Assembly (NCBI RefSeq): GCF_003049725.1
Contig: NZ_QAGM01000005.1
Coordinates: 62,001-126,000, forward strand
Source: Oceanimonas marisflavi
GTDB taxonomy: Bacteria; Pseudomonadota; Gammaproteobacteria; Enterobacterales; Aeromonadaceae
Length of the DNA: 64,000 bases
Direction: 5' to 3'
The position numbers and the translations under genes are program-made. The notes under the pieces were generated by a model. The model searched no databases and was not told the DNA's origin. It saw nothing but the letters and a program-made list of their open reading frames with translations. Positions 1 through 9,162 of this stretch are shown here, in pieces. Each line of letters starts with the position of its first letter. Position 1 is the first letter of the stretch.

Positions 1-45
1 GGGGCGAATTTCGTCCGCCGCGCGTCCTGAAGCTCGTTCGGTCAT
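1..45 (-). CDS. rph: Ribonuclease PH, 5' end only
   Basis: The first 15 codons of a minus-strand gene run off the left edge of the window. They translate to MTERASGRAADEIRP, which matches the conserved start of RNase PH (R-x-x-G-R-x-x-D-x-x-RP). A good ribosome site (AGGAG) lies just upstream. RNase PH is a phosphorolytic 3'-5' exonuclease that trims tRNA 3' ends. The divergent rph/yicC arrangement seen here is the same as in E. coli, which supports the call despite the short fragment. Confidence 0.85.
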   Translation of the reverse strand, partial: MTERASGRAADEIRP

Positions 46-95
46 GGTGTTCTCCTGTAGGTCAAAAAGGCGCTGCCCGGCGGGCAAACCGAAGC

Positions 96-101
96 ATTAT
101 A
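96..101 (-). promoter_or_regulatory. Possible -10 element for rph
   Basis: The minus strand reads TATAAT here, about 50 bases upstream of the rph start codon. No convincing -35 is visible at the right distance, so this is only a candidate. Confidence 0.35.
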
Positions 102-198
102 AAGAAAGCGCCGGCCCAATGCATGCCGCCCAACGTTGGCGCCTGAGCCCGGCTGTGTCACACTTCGGGATTACTCTTTGACAGACAGCAGGAATCAC

Positions 199-1062
199 AT
201 GATCCACAGCATGACCGCCTTTGCCCGGCAGGAATTTAAACAGGACTGGGGCACCGCCGTATGGGAGCTGCGCTCGGTCAACCAGCGCTACCTGGAAACC
301 TACACCCGGCTGCCCGAGCAGTTTCGCGGCCTGGAGCCCATGGTACGGGAAAAACTGCGTGCCAAACTGCAGCGGGGCAAGGTGGAATGCGCCCTGCGCT
401 TTGAAAGCAACCAGGCCAGTCAGGGTGAGCTGCACATCAACAAGGCCCTGGCCGAGCAGCTGATTGAAGGCGCCACCTGGGTGATGGAAAAGGCCGGTCA
501 GGGCACCCTGAACCCGGTGGACATTCTGCGCTGGCCCGGGGTAATGGAAGCCCAGGCTCAGGACATGGACGCCATTGGCAAGGCCCTGCTGCAAGGGCTG
601 GATACGGTGATCAACGACTTCCTCGCCGCACGGGCCAGCGAAGGCGACAAGCTCAAGGCCCTGATTGAACAGCGCCTCACCGGCATTGAGCAGGAAGTGG
701 CGAAAGTCAGCGCGCAAATGCCCGCCATCATGGAATGGCAGCGCCAGCGCCTGCGGGACCGCTTTGAAGAAGCCAAAATTGAACTGGACGCCCAGCGGGT
801 AGAGCAGGAAATGGTCATGCTGGCCCAGAAGGTGGACGTGGCCGAAGAGCTGGACCGGCTCACCGCCCACATTGCCGAAACCCGCAAGATCCTCAAAAAA
901 GGCGGCCCCTGCGGCCGGCGCCTGGACTTTATGATGCAGGAGTTCAACCGGGAGTCGAATACACTGGGTTCAAAGTCCATCAACGCCGACATCACCGCCA
1001 GCGCCGTGGAGCTGAAAGTGCTCATCGAGCAGATGAGAGAGCAGATCCAAAATATCGAGTGA
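199..1062 (+). CDS. yicC: YicC family endoribonuclease
   Basis: This 287-residue protein has the same length as E. coli YicC and begins MIHSMTAFARQEF, the conserved N-terminal block. The C-terminal DUF1732 part is clear (EFNRESNTLGSKS around residues 252-264). The family is now described as an endoribonuclease acting on RNA such as the small RNA RyhB; that role is from the literature on the family. I chose the ATG at 199 because CAGGAA precedes it by about 5 bases and because it gives the family length; the open frame extends upstream without a ribosome site. It is divergent from rph. Confidence 0.93.
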   Translation: MIHSMTAFARQEFKQDWGTAVWELRSVNQRYLETYTRLPEQFRGLEPMVREKLRAKLQRGKVECALRFESNQASQGELHINKALAEQLIEGATWVMEKAGQGTLNPVDILRWPGVMEAQAQDMDAIGKALLQGLDTVINDFLAARASEGDKLKALIEQRLTGIEQEVAKVSAQMPAIMEWQRQRLRDRFEEAKIELDAQRVEQEMVMLAQKVDVAEELDRLTAHIAETRKILKKGGPCGRRLDFMMQEFNRESNTLGSKSINADITASAVELKVLIEQMREQIQNIE

Positions 1063-1082
1063 TCCTCATGCTGCGGCATATA

Positions 1083-1110
1083 GCCCCCGTAACAACGGGG
1101 GCTGGTATTC
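1083..1110 (+). terminator. Hairpin terminator after yicC
   Basis: An 8-bp perfect stem, GCCCCCGT/ACGGGGGC, closes a 4-base loop 20 bases after the yicC stop. The following tract is only moderately T-rich, so termination may be weak. Confidence 0.6.
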
Positions 1111-1183
1111 CCTTCCCCCTTTGCTCCATTCTCTGCCCGTATTAAAGTACCCACACCTTACAGTGACCTTCTGCACCAGCACC

Positions 1184-4100
1184 ATGCACTTTACCCTTGA
1201 CGACATTCAGCACATGACCGACTCCGCGACCTTTCAGCGGGGCGAACGCTACTTTCGGCAGCACGGGGTGCTGTCGGTCAAACTGGACGAGGTGCATGAA
1301 CAGCTGGTGGCCGAAGTACAGGGCACCGAACTTTACGAGGTGTATGTATTCTGGGAAGACGACATGCTGGTGGCAGACTGTAGCTGCCCGGTGGAGTACA
1401 ACTGCAAGCACGGGGTGGCGGCGGCGCTGCAGTGGCTGAACAACACCAAAGCATCCAAAAAAACAAAGACTCTGCCAACCAGAGGCCAGAAGAGGCAGCC
1501 GCCGGCGCTTTCCCCGCTGGAACAATGGCTGGCGTCCCTGCCTGCCAACGCTGCGACAAAGGCCAACCCGGACAAGCTGCCTCCGTCACGGCACTATCTG
1601 CTGTACCGGCTGGAGTTTTATCAGGACCAGTTTGTACTGGCGCTGTACAAGGCTTATCTGAAAAAGGACGGCAGCTGGGGCCAGCAAAAGCCATACCATA
1701 CCCATGCTTATAACCTGTCATGGGGAACACCAGAGTTTTACCTGCCGGAAGACGCCAGGCTCCAGAGACTGCTGCCCGCGATGCCCACCTACAACCAGAC
1801 CATGCTGACGCTTCAGGGCGAGGATGGTTACCAGGTGCTCACCCGCTTGCTGCCCGGCTGGCGTTTATTGCCCCCCTTTGGCAACCAGCCATTGCGCCAG
1901 GCTGCCCCCCGCCCCCTGAGCTGGGTGTGGAAGAACTGCAGCGCCGGTCAGCAACTGGTCGCCAGACTGGATGGCTTGTCCGGCTGGAAGCTGCTTGCCA
2001 CTGAGCCACCCTGCTATCTGGACACCAAAAATTCCGTCATCGGCGAGATTATTACCCCGCTTGATACAGAGCGGCTGGCTCATCTGTGTGCCATGCCGCC
2101 GGTGCCGGACGAGCAAATGGCCACGGCGGCGGTTCAGCTGCGCCGGGCCTTTACTGCAGAGCAACTGCCATTGGCCCGGGAGCCGGATTTTGTGACCCTG
2201 GACACGCCCGTGCCTCACCTGGTGCTGGCGGTTACCCCTGCCAACAAACCCGTGCCCGGCGCACGACTGCTTTATGACTATGGCGATATTACCCTGCCGC
2301 CCGACTATCTTGTTGCCGTAACCGAGCCGGTGGCCATGCACCAGCATGAAGGCCGGCAATATCTGATAAAACGGGATCTGGCGGCTGAGCAGCGCGCCTG
2401 TGAACAACTGAAGGCCCTTAATCTTGCCCTGCTCAGCGAGCAGGATAACTTCTGGATGCCAAGCACACCCAGCAACGAGGTCATGCTCAGCCAGTGGCAG
2501 CAGCATATTGAGCAGGACTTTCCCGAGCTGGAGCGGCAGGGCTGGCACATTCGTTACGATCCGGATTATCGGCTCGATATTGAGGATGCCGCCTTTGAGA
2601 TGGCACTGCAGGACGGCGAACATGGCTGGTTCGACTTTTCGCTTGGAGTGCAGCTGGGTGACACCAAGCTCGACACCGCAGAGCTGATTGGTGCCTGGCT
2701 GCAGGCGGGCATGCCCAATGAACTGTTGCTGCCCGTAAACGGCAACTGGCTGCGGCTGAATACGCAGCCGCTCACCACCATCGGCAGTCTGCTGCTGGAG
2801 TTATATAACGGCAACAAGCTGAACGACGCCGTCTCACTGCCTCCCTTTGAGGCCGCCCTGCTGGGAGACTTGCCCAGCCTCGATATGCGCCAGGCACCGG
2901 CCACCGCCGCCCTGATGGCGCAACTGCAACACTTTACTGGTCTGCAAACCGTGCCCGCTCCCGCCGGATTGCAGGCCGAGTTGCGCCCCTATCAGCAGCA
3001 GGGCCTGAACTGGCTGGGCTTTTTGCACAGCTACGGCTTTGGCGGCATTCTGGCCGACGACATGGGCCTGGGCAAAACCCTGCAGACCCTGGCACTGCTG
3101 CAGCACCTGAAGGAAAACAACAAGCTGCAACAGCCCGCCATGATAGTGGCCCCCACCAGCCTGATGGGCAACTGGAAACACGAGGCCGCCCGCTTTGCGC
3201 CGGCACTCAAGGTGCTAACCGTACACGGCCCAAAACGAGCAAGCGCCCTGACACAACTGGCTTCGGCAGATCTGGTGCTCACCACCTACCCGCTGCTGTT
3301 GCGGGATCATGAGCATTACGCAGAGCAACACTTCAGCCTGCTGGTGCTGGATGAAGCCCAGGCCATCAAGAACCCGGTCACCAAGGCGGCCCAGCGGGTG
3401 CGCCAGCTGAAGGCCGAGATGAAGCTGTGTCTGAGCGGTACGCCCCTGGAAAATCATCTGGGTGAGCTCTGGTCACTGATGGACTTTGCCCTGCCCGGCC
3501 TGCTGGGCGGGCGCAGCACCTTTAACAAGGCGTTTCGCCAGCCCATTGAAAATCACGGCGATCATGACGCTCACCGGCTGCTCAGCCGCAAGCTGACCCC
3601 CTTCATGCTGCGCCGAACCAAGGCGGACGTGGTAACCGAACTGCCGGAAAAGACCGAAATCGTGCAGTATGTGGAGCTGCAGGGCAAACAACGCGCCCTG
3701 TATGAAAGCATTCGGGTGAGCATGGAGCAGCGCATTCGCGAGCTGTTTCAGCGCCAGGGGCTGGCCCGCAGCCACATTGAATTTCTCGATGCCCTGCTCA
3801 AGCTGCGCCAGGCCTGCATAGACCCGCGCCTGGTCAAGCTGGAGCAAGCCGCCGCGGTAAAGGAGCACGCCAAGCTGGACTGGCTGAGCGAAACCATTCC
3901 GCGCCTGCTGGAAGAAGGCCGCAACATTCTGGTGTTTTCCCAGTTCACCCAGGTGCTTGGGTTAATTGAAGAAGATCTGAACCGGCAGGGCATTGACTAC
4001 AGCAAACTCACCGGCCAGACCCGCCATCGCCAGCAAGCCATAGACCGTTTTCAGCAGGGCGAAGTGCGGGTATTCCTGATCAGCCTCAAGGCCGGGGGCA

Positions 4101-4369
4101 GCGGCCTGAACCTGACCGCCGCCGATGTGGTCATTCATGTGGATCCCTGGTGGAACCCGGCAGTGGAAAACCAGGCCACCGATCGCGCCCATCGCATTGG
4201 CCAGAACAAGCCCGTGTTTGTATACCGGCTGGTGGCCACAGACACGGTGGAAGAGCGCATTCAGCAAATGCAGCAGCAAAAACAGGCCCTGGCCGATGCC
4301 CTGTTCAGCGAAACCGGCAGCCAGAAACTGCCCGCCGATGCCGACAGCCTGCTGGCACTGCTGCGTTAA
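1184..4369 (+). CDS. SNF2-family DEAD/DEAH helicase with SWIM zinc finger
   Basis: A 1061-residue protein. Near the N-terminus is a SWIM zinc-binding motif (C66, C68, C74, H76; [11 protein letters not shown]). A long middle region of unknown fold follows, then a SNF2 ATPase core: Walker A GLGKT near residue 628, DEAQ box near 724, and the C-terminal helicase motif [11 protein letters not shown] near 1000. SNF2 enzymes translocate on double-stranded DNA and remodel protein-DNA complexes; bacterial members (RapA relatives, SWIM-SNF2 type) are often linked to transcription or repair, but the target of this one cannot be read from sequence. I chose the ATG at 1184 ([11 protein letters not shown]) over an upstream TTG at 1121. 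It stands alone between yicC and a glycosyltransferase. Confidence 0.9.
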   Translation: MHFTLDDIQHMTDSATFQRGERYFRQHGVLSVKLDEVHEQLVAEVQGTELYEVYVFWEDDMLVADCSCPVEYNCKHGVAAALQWLNNTKASKKTKTLPTRGQKRQPPALSPLEQWLASLPANAATKANPDKLPPSRHYLLYRLEFYQDQFVLALYKAYLKKDGSWGQQKPYHTHAYNLSWGTPEFYLPEDARLQRLLPAMPTYNQTMLTLQGEDGYQVLTRLLPGWRLLPPFGNQPLRQAAPRPLSWVWKNCSAGQQLVARLDGLSGWKLLATEPPCYLDTKNSVIGEIITPLDTERLAHLCAMPPVPDEQMATAAVQLRRAFTAEQLPLAREPDFVTLDTPVPHLVLAVTPANKPVPGARLLYDYGDITLPPDYLVAVTEPVAMHQHEGRQYLIKRDLAAEQRACEQLKALNLALLSEQDNFWMPSTPSNEVMLSQWQQHIEQDFPELERQGWHIRYDPDYRLDIEDAAFEMALQDGEHGWFDFSLGVQLGDTKLDTAELIGAWLQAGMPNELLLPVNGNWLRLNTQPLTTIGSLLLELYNGNKLNDAVSLPPFEAALLGDLPSLDMRQAPATAALMAQLQHFTGLQTVPAPAGLQAELRPYQQQGLNWLGFLHSYGFGGILADDMGLGKTLQTLALLQHLKENNKLQQPAMIVAPTSLMGNWKHEAARFAPALKVLTVHGPKRASALTQLASADLVLTTYPLLLRDHEHYAEQHFSLLVLDEAQAIKNPVTKAAQRVRQLKAEMKLCLSGTPLENHLGELWSLMDFALPGLLGGRSTFNKAFRQPIENHGDHDAHRLLSRKLTPFMLRRTKADVVTELPEKTEIVQYVELQGKQRALYESIRVSMEQRIRELFQRQGLARSHIEFLDALLKLRQACIDPRLVKLEQAAAVKEHAKLDWLSETIPRLLEEGRNILVFSQFTQVLGLIEEDLNRQGIDYSKLTGQTRHRQQAIDRFQQGEVRVFLISLKAGGSGLNLTAADVVIHVDPWWNPAVENQATDRAHRIGQNKPVFVYRLVATDTVEERIQQMQQQKQALADALFSETGSQKLPADADSLLALLR

Positions 4370-4465
4370 CGCCCGGTCAGCATACCGACATTCAGGGCCG
4401 GCACACCGGCCCGGCGTGCTAGACTAACCCGGTTTTCAATGCCAAATATTGCCACAGGAGTTCCC

Positions 4466-5254
4466 GTGAAGGTACACGTTGTCCTTGCCAGCCGGCTGAT
4501 AAAGCTCGTAGCCAACATCACCAAGGTGCTGAGCTACGTTTTTCATTACTTTCTGCCCAACAAGCGCTTTACCCTGCCGGCCCGCTCCGGAGCGCTGATC
4601 AAAGGGGCAGACAGACCCATTCCCCGCATCATCTGGCAGACCAACTACACCGACAAGGCCACCCTGCCGGTGTACCTGAACTATTTGTTCAACCGCATTA
4701 TGTCGCCCACCTTTGAATACCGCTTTATGATCACCGAGGCCCGGGCCGAGTTTATTAAGGCCAACTACTCCCCGGAGATTTTCGAGGCCTATTCCCGGCT
4801 GCAGATCGGGGCTTCCCAAGCGGATTTCTGGCGCATCCTGGTGCTGCAAAAATACGGCGGTGTCTATCTGGATATCGACGCTCATGCGGTGTGGCCGCTG
4901 GGCTGCACCATTCGCCCCGAGCATGAAGAACTGTACATCATTCGCCAGAATAACGAGCTCACCAACTACTTTATTGCCAGCAAACCCGATAACCCCAATC
5001 TGGCGAAGCTGATTGAACAAATCCTTACCAATATTCGCGAAAACACCATCAGCGGCGTGTATGACATGACCGGCCCCGGGGTGTTCAACAGCGTGCTCGA
5101 CTACCAACAGGTGCCCACCACCTGGTACCGCCATACCTGCAGCCAGGGCAGCTTTACCAACGAGTATTTTCAGTACATCGACAAGCCCCAGGGCAAGTGG
5201 ACCAGGGAACAGCACAAGGTGGACGTGGTGCGCAAGGATCCTCCCGAAAGCTAA
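4466..5254 (+). CDS. Glycosyltransferase family 32-like protein
   Basis: A protein of about 262 residues with the signature of DXD glycosyltransferases of the GT32/OCH1-like group. It has IPRIIWQTNY near the N-terminus, then a long block containing DFWRILVLQKYGGVYLDID, where LDID is the metal- and nucleotide-sugar-binding DXD motif. Such enzymes add sugars to surface polysaccharide or glycolipids; donor and acceptor are unknown. I prefer the GTG start at 4466 because AGGAG lies 5 bases upstream; an in-frame ATG at 4439 lacks a ribosome site. A GC-rich hairpin (4395-4412) lies between it and the helicase gene. No other polysaccharide genes are adjacent, which is unusual for a glycosyltransferase. 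Confidence 0.82.
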   Translation: MKVHVVLASRLIKLVANITKVLSYVFHYFLPNKRFTLPARSGALIKGADRPIPRIIWQTNYTDKATLPVYLNYLFNRIMSPTFEYRFMITEARAEFIKANYSPEIFEAYSRLQIGASQADFWRILVLQKYGGVYLDIDAHAVWPLGCTIRPEHEELYIIRQNNELTNYFIASKPDNPNLAKLIEQILTNIRENTISGVYDMTGPGVFNSVLDYQQVPTTWYRHTCSQGSFTNEYFQYIDKPQGKWTREQHKVDVVRKDPPES

Positions 5255-5257
5255 GCG

Positions 5258-5566
5258 TCAGGCCCCGGCCTGCCAGCCGGGCCAGGCAAGTTCCAGCTCC
5301 ATGGGCGGCGCCGGTTTTGCCGCCTGTCCCACCATCTCCTGGTAGGGGGAATACTGCACCAGCAGGCAGCGGGCCACGTTCAGGCCTGCCAGCCTCTCCC
5401 GGGCGTGCTCAATGCTGCGAAAGGTGAGGGCTTTGCCGCCGTCGGCCAGTGGCCGGCGCTCACCGTCCAGCTCCGCTTGCACCGTATACAGGCTCATGTC
5501 GTGCGAATAAATATACAGCCGCGCAATGTTGGCCTTGTCCTTCAGCAAGGCTTTCAGTTCCCACAT
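5258..5566 (-). CDS. DUF6482 family protein
   Basis: A 102-residue soluble protein, convergent with the glycosyltransferase gene (3 bases between stops). It contains YTVQAELDGERRPL, a block TFRSIEHARERL and VQYSPYQEMVG, which resemble the small DUF6482 proteins of pseudomonads and relatives. No function is known for the family. The start at 5566 is set by AAAAGGAGCC 5 bases upstream; the frame continues 10 codons further without another ribosome site. The family assignment is from memory of the pattern and is moderately secure. Confidence 0.7.
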   Translation of the reverse strand: MWELKALLKDKANIARLYIYSHDMSLYTVQAELDGERRPLADGGKALTFRSIEHARERLAGLNVARCLLVQYSPYQEMVGQAAKPAPPMELELAWPGWQAGA

Positions 5567-5873
5567 AAGAGGCTCCTTTTTACCCTTGTAAGCCACACAG
5601 ACCGAGGCCGCACCAAAACCCTTGCAGCCAGCTTCAGCGCAAGTTAACTCGGAATTTACGAGGTTTTATGCAGGAAAAAACTGATAGAGCCGAACCGAGG
5701 TGCTGATCATAATGAAATCTGCGTGGAGGGCACTTCCGCAGCAAGCTATAGTTACTTTTTGACTGGCCGTCGCATTCGCAACGGCCATTTTTTTATTTCC
5801 GGCTTTCTGGTAGGATTGGTCGCCCCTGATCCCGGCCGGCGGCGCGGGACATATCACGAACGGGCAGAACACT
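5567..5873. other. Intergenic region upstream of gmk with orphan terminator
   Basis: This 307-base stretch has no convincing protein gene. It contains a strong plus-strand terminator (5764-5797) but no plus-strand gene ahead of it. A promoter-like pair (TTGCAG, then TTAACT about 16 bases later) lies in the 5615-5645 area. A small RNA or a gmk leader of roughly 120-150 bases is possible. Confidence 0.4.
5764..5797 (+). terminator. Rho-independent terminator with no upstream gene
   Basis: The stem TGGCCGT/ACGGCCA encloses a 10-base loop and is followed at once by a run of seven T and then ATTT. It lies about 75 bases before gmk, on the gmk strand, so it either ends a small RNA or attenuates transcription into gmk. 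Confidence 0.75.
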
Positions 5874-6503
5874 ATGGCGCACATCGGTACCCTATTCATT
5901 ATTTCCTCTCCCAGTGGCGCGGGCAAATCCAGCCTGATCAGAGCCCTGCTCGACCGCCCCAGTGCCGATGGCCGGCTGCAGGTGTCGATATCCCACACCA
6001 CCCGTGATGCCCGTCCGGGCGAAGAAAACGGGGTGCACTATCACTTTGTCGACAAGACCGAGTTCAAGGCGCTGATAGACAGAGGCGCCTTTTACGAGTG
6101 GGCCGAGGTGTTCGGCAACTATTACGGTACCTCGCGGGAGTGGATCGATCAGCAGCTGGCCCAGGGCATCGACATTCTGCTCGACATCGACTGGCAGGGC
6201 GCCCGCCAGATCCGTGAGCAGTCACCCAGCGCCAAGTCCATCTTTATTCTGCCCCCCAGCCGGGAAGAGCTGGAGCGCCGGCTCAACGCCCGCCAGCAGG
6301 ACAGCGCCGAAGTGATTCAGGGCCGAATGGCCAAGGCAGTTTCGGAAATGTCCCACTACGACGAATACGACTATCTGCTGGTCAACGATACTTTTGAGCA
6401 TGCGCTCAACCAGCTCAGCGCCATTATCGAGGCTGAGCGCGCCAATACCGGCAAGCAGGCGGTTCGCTACCACGATTTGCTTTCCCGGCTACTGGCGGAA
6501 TAA
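5874..6503 (+). CDS. gmk: Guanylate kinase
   Basis: A 209-residue enzyme that converts GMP and ATP to GDP and ADP. The P-loop SPSGAGKS is at residues 12-19, followed by the GMP-binding region ([21 protein letters not shown]) and the lid helix. Length matches the family (E. coli 207). It starts the conserved gmk-rpoZ-spoT cluster, linking GTP supply, RNA polymerase and ppGpp metabolism. The ribosome site is weak (GGGCAG upstream). Confidence 0.96.
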   Translation: MAHIGTLFIISSPSGAGKSSLIRALLDRPSADGRLQVSISHTTRDARPGEENGVHYHFVDKTEFKALIDRGAFYEWAEVFGNYYGTSREWIDQQLAQGIDILLDIDWQGARQIREQSPSAKSIFILPPSREELERRLNARQQDSAEVIQGRMAKAVSEMSHYDEYDYLLVNDTFEHALNQLSAIIEAERANTGKQAVRYHDLLSRLLAE

Positions 6504-6552
6504 GCTAATATCCATTAGAATTTTGCACCTTTTTTAATCATTGGAGTCTGTT

Positions 6553-6828
6553 ATGGCCCGCGTTACCGTTGAAGATGCCGTAGAACAGGTTGGCAACCGT
6601 TTTGATCTGGTGCTGGTGGCAGCCCGCCGCGCCCGCCAGCTGGCGACTCAGGGCAAAGATGCCCTGGTAGAGGAAGAGAACGACAAGCCCACCGTGATCG
6701 CCCTGCGCGAAATCGAGGAAGGCCTGGTTAACCATGCCGTAATGGACGCTCAGGATCGCCAGGAGCAGCAGGAAATGGAAGCCGCCGAACTGGCTGCCGT
6801 GGCTGCCATTACCGAAGGCCGCAGCTGA
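6553..6828 (+). CDS. rpoZ: RNA polymerase omega subunit
   Basis: A 91-residue protein beginning [30 protein letters not shown], the canonical omega sequence. Omega binds the beta' subunit, helps assemble RNA polymerase and forms part of a ppGpp site. The start at 6553 has TGGAG 6 bases upstream; an in-frame earlier start at 6541 would fall inside that ribosome site. It lies 49 bases after gmk and before spoT. Confidence 0.96.
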   Translation: MARVTVEDAVEQVGNRFDLVLVAARRARQLATQGKDALVEEENDKPTVIALREIEEGLVNHAVMDAQDRQEQQEMEAAELAAVAAITEGRS

Positions 6829-6852
6829 CCCCAGGCTTTAACCACTGCCGGC

Positions 6853-6882
6853 GGGCCCGTTATTCACGGGCCCTTTGCTCTT
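6853..6882 (+). terminator. Hairpin between rpoZ and spoT
   Basis: An 8-bp perfect stem GGGCCCGT/ACGGGCCC with a 5-base loop is followed by TTTGCTCTT. The imperfect T-tract suggests partial termination, so spoT may receive only read-through from rpoZ. Confidence 0.55.
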
Positions 6883-6921
6883 CCATCGCGTGTTAACGGC
6901 ATTGATTGTCGGGGTATTCTC

Positions 6922-9030
6922 TTGTATCTGTTTGAACCGCTGAAAGAAATCGCCGTCACCTATCTGCCGCCCGAGCAGATGGAACAACTCAAAGCCGCCT
7001 ATATCGTCGCCCGCGATGCCCATCAGGGACAAACCCGCTCCAGTGGCGAGCCCTATATTACCCATCCGGTGGCCGTGGCCCGCATTCTGTGTGAGATGCA
7101 CCTGGATCAGGAAACCCTGATGGCGGCGTTGCTGCACGACACCATTGAAGACACACCGGTCACCCGGGAAATGCTGGAAGCGCAGTTTGGCAGCGCCGTG
7201 GCCGAGCTGGTGGAAGGGGTTTCCAAGCTCGACAAGCTCAAGTTCCGCAACCGCAAGGAAGCCCAGACCGAGAACTTCCGCAAAATGGTGCTGGCCATGA
7301 CCCAGGATATTCGGGTCATTCTGATCAAGCTGGCCGACCGCACCCACAACATGCGCACGCTGGGGGCCTTGCGTCCGGACAAGCGCCGCCGCATCGCCCG
7401 GGAAACCCTGGAAATCTACGCCCCCATCGCCAACCGCCTGGGCATTCACAGCATCAAGAACGAGCTGGAAGAGCTGGGCCTGGAGGCCCTCTACCCCATG
7501 CGCACCCGGGTGCTGCGGGAGTCGGTGCGCCGGGCCCGGGGCAACCGGCGCGAGATCATCGAGTCGATTCTGGCCGAGATCCAGGGCCGGCTCGACGACG
7601 CCAACATAGAGGCTCAGGTCAAGGGCCGGGAGAAGAACCTGTTCTCCATCTACAACAAGATGGTGAAAAAGGAACTGCAGTTCCACGAGGTGATGGACAT
7701 CTACGCCTTTCGCGTGATCGTAAAAGACATAGACACCTGCTACCGGGTGCTGGGGCAGATGCACACCCTGTTCAAGCCGCGCCCGGGCCGGTTCAAGGAC
7801 TATATCGCCATTCCCAAGACCAACGGCTACCAGTCGCTGCATACCTCTCTGGTAGGGCCGCACGGGGTGCCGGTGGAAGTGCAGATCCGTACCGAATACA
7901 TGGATCAGATGGCCGACAAGGGCGTGGCCGCCCACTGGGCCTACAAGCAGGACAGCGAAGCGTCTGGCACCACCGCTCAGGTGCGGGCCCAGCGCTGGAT
8001 GCAAAGCCTGCTGGAGCTGCAGCAAAGCGCCGGCTCGTCCTTTGAGTTTATCGAAGGGGTCAAGACCGATCTGTTCCCCGACGAAATCTATGTGTTCACC
8101 CCCGAGGGCCGCATTCTGGAGCTGCCCAGCGGCGCCACCGCCGTCGATTTTGCCTATGCCGTGCATACCGACATCGGCCACGCCTGCGTGGGCGCCCGGG
8201 TGGATCGCCAGCCCTACCCGCTCAGCCAGCCGCTGCACTCGGGCCAGACCATAGAGATCATTACCGCGCCCAGCGCCCGGCCCAATGCCGCCTGGCTCAA
8301 CTTTGTGGTTACCTCAAGGGCCCGCACCAAGATCCGTCAGTTCCTCAAGAACCTGCGCACCGAAGAGTCGGTGCTGCTGGGCAAACGCCTGCTCAACCAC
8401 GCACTTGGGGCCAAAAACCTGGAAGATATTCCGGTGGAGCGGGTCGAGCAGGTGCTGAAAGACACCAAACACGGCTCCATTCACAACCTGCTGGCCGACA
8501 TTGGCCTGGGCAACGCCATGAGCGTGGTGGTGGCCCGCCGGCTGCTGGACGACGCCCCGGTTGAACGCCAGAAAGCGGTGAAGAAAATGCCCATTCGCGG
8601 CGCCGACGACATGCTGCTCAACTTTGCCAACTGCTGCCGGCCCATTCCCGGCGATCCCATCATCGCCCATATCAGTCCGGGCCGGGGGCTGGTGGTGCAC
8701 CTGGAGTCGTGCAAGAACATTCGCGGCTACAACCGGGAGCCCGACAAGTATCTGGCGGTGCAGTGGGACATGGAGCAGGATTTCGATTACGAGTTCAAGA
8801 CCGAAATCGGCATCGAGATCATCAACCATCAGGGTGCCCTGGCGGAGCTGGCCAATGTGATCGCCGCCACCGGCGCCAATATTCACAGCATTGCCACCGA
8901 AGAAAAGGATGGCCGGGTGTATGTGGTGGACCTGCTGATCACCACCAAGAGCCGGATTCATCTGGCCAATATCATGCGCAAGATCCGGGTTACTCCCAAT
9001 GTGCTCAAGGTGTACCGCCAGCGGAAGTAA
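6922..9030 (+). CDS. spoT: Bifunctional (p)ppGpp synthetase/hydrolase SpoT
   Basis: A 702-residue protein (E. coli 702) collinear with SpoT from MYLFEPLKEI onward. It has an HD hydrolase domain (LLHDTIED, residues 71-77), a RelA/SpoT synthetase domain (about 230-350; RFKDYIAIPKTNGYQSLHT), a TGS domain (from about 380) and a C-terminal ACT domain (from about 625). It makes and degrades the alarmone ppGpp in response to starvation. The TTG start at 6922 is the only one that gives the conserved N-terminus. Confidence 0.96.
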   Translation: MYLFEPLKEIAVTYLPPEQMEQLKAAYIVARDAHQGQTRSSGEPYITHPVAVARILCEMHLDQETLMAALLHDTIEDTPVTREMLEAQFGSAVAELVEGVSKLDKLKFRNRKEAQTENFRKMVLAMTQDIRVILIKLADRTHNMRTLGALRPDKRRRIARETLEIYAPIANRLGIHSIKNELEELGLEALYPMRTRVLRESVRRARGNRREIIESILAEIQGRLDDANIEAQVKGREKNLFSIYNKMVKKELQFHEVMDIYAFRVIVKDIDTCYRVLGQMHTLFKPRPGRFKDYIAIPKTNGYQSLHTSLVGPHGVPVEVQIRTEYMDQMADKGVAAHWAYKQDSEASGTTAQVRAQRWMQSLLELQQSAGSSFEFIEGVKTDLFPDEIYVFTPEGRILELPSGATAVDFAYAVHTDIGHACVGARVDRQPYPLSQPLHSGQTIEIITAPSARPNAAWLNFVVTSRARTKIRQFLKNLRTEESVLLGKRLLNHALGAKNLEDIPVERVEQVLKDTKHGSIHNLLADIGLGNAMSVVVARRLLDDAPVERQKAVKKMPIRGADDMLLNFANCCRPIPGDPIIAHISPGRGLVVHLESCKNIRGYNREPDKYLAVQWDMEQDFDYEFKTEIGIEIINHQGALAELANVIAATGANIHSIATEEKDGRVYVVDLLITTKSRIHLANIMRKIRVTPNVLKVYRQRK

Positions 9031-9035
9031 TCGCT

Positions 9036-9102
9036 GGTGAGGGGTGAGGGGTAAGGAGTGAGGGGCGGGAATCGCCTGACCCCTTTTCTCCTCACTCCTC
9101 AC
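9036..9102. repeat. Purine-rich inverted low-complexity repeat
   Basis: Reiterated GTGAGGGG-type units on the left are mirrored by CTCCTCACTCCTCAC on the right, giving an imperfect long hairpin between spoT and pldB. It resembles in style, but not in unit, the CCCCAGT repeat near 60.6 kb. Confidence 0.6.
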
Positions 9103-9162
9103 GGCCCGCCTTTCAGGCTACACTGGGGCTATGCCGTCACTCATAACCGACCGGAGCCCATC

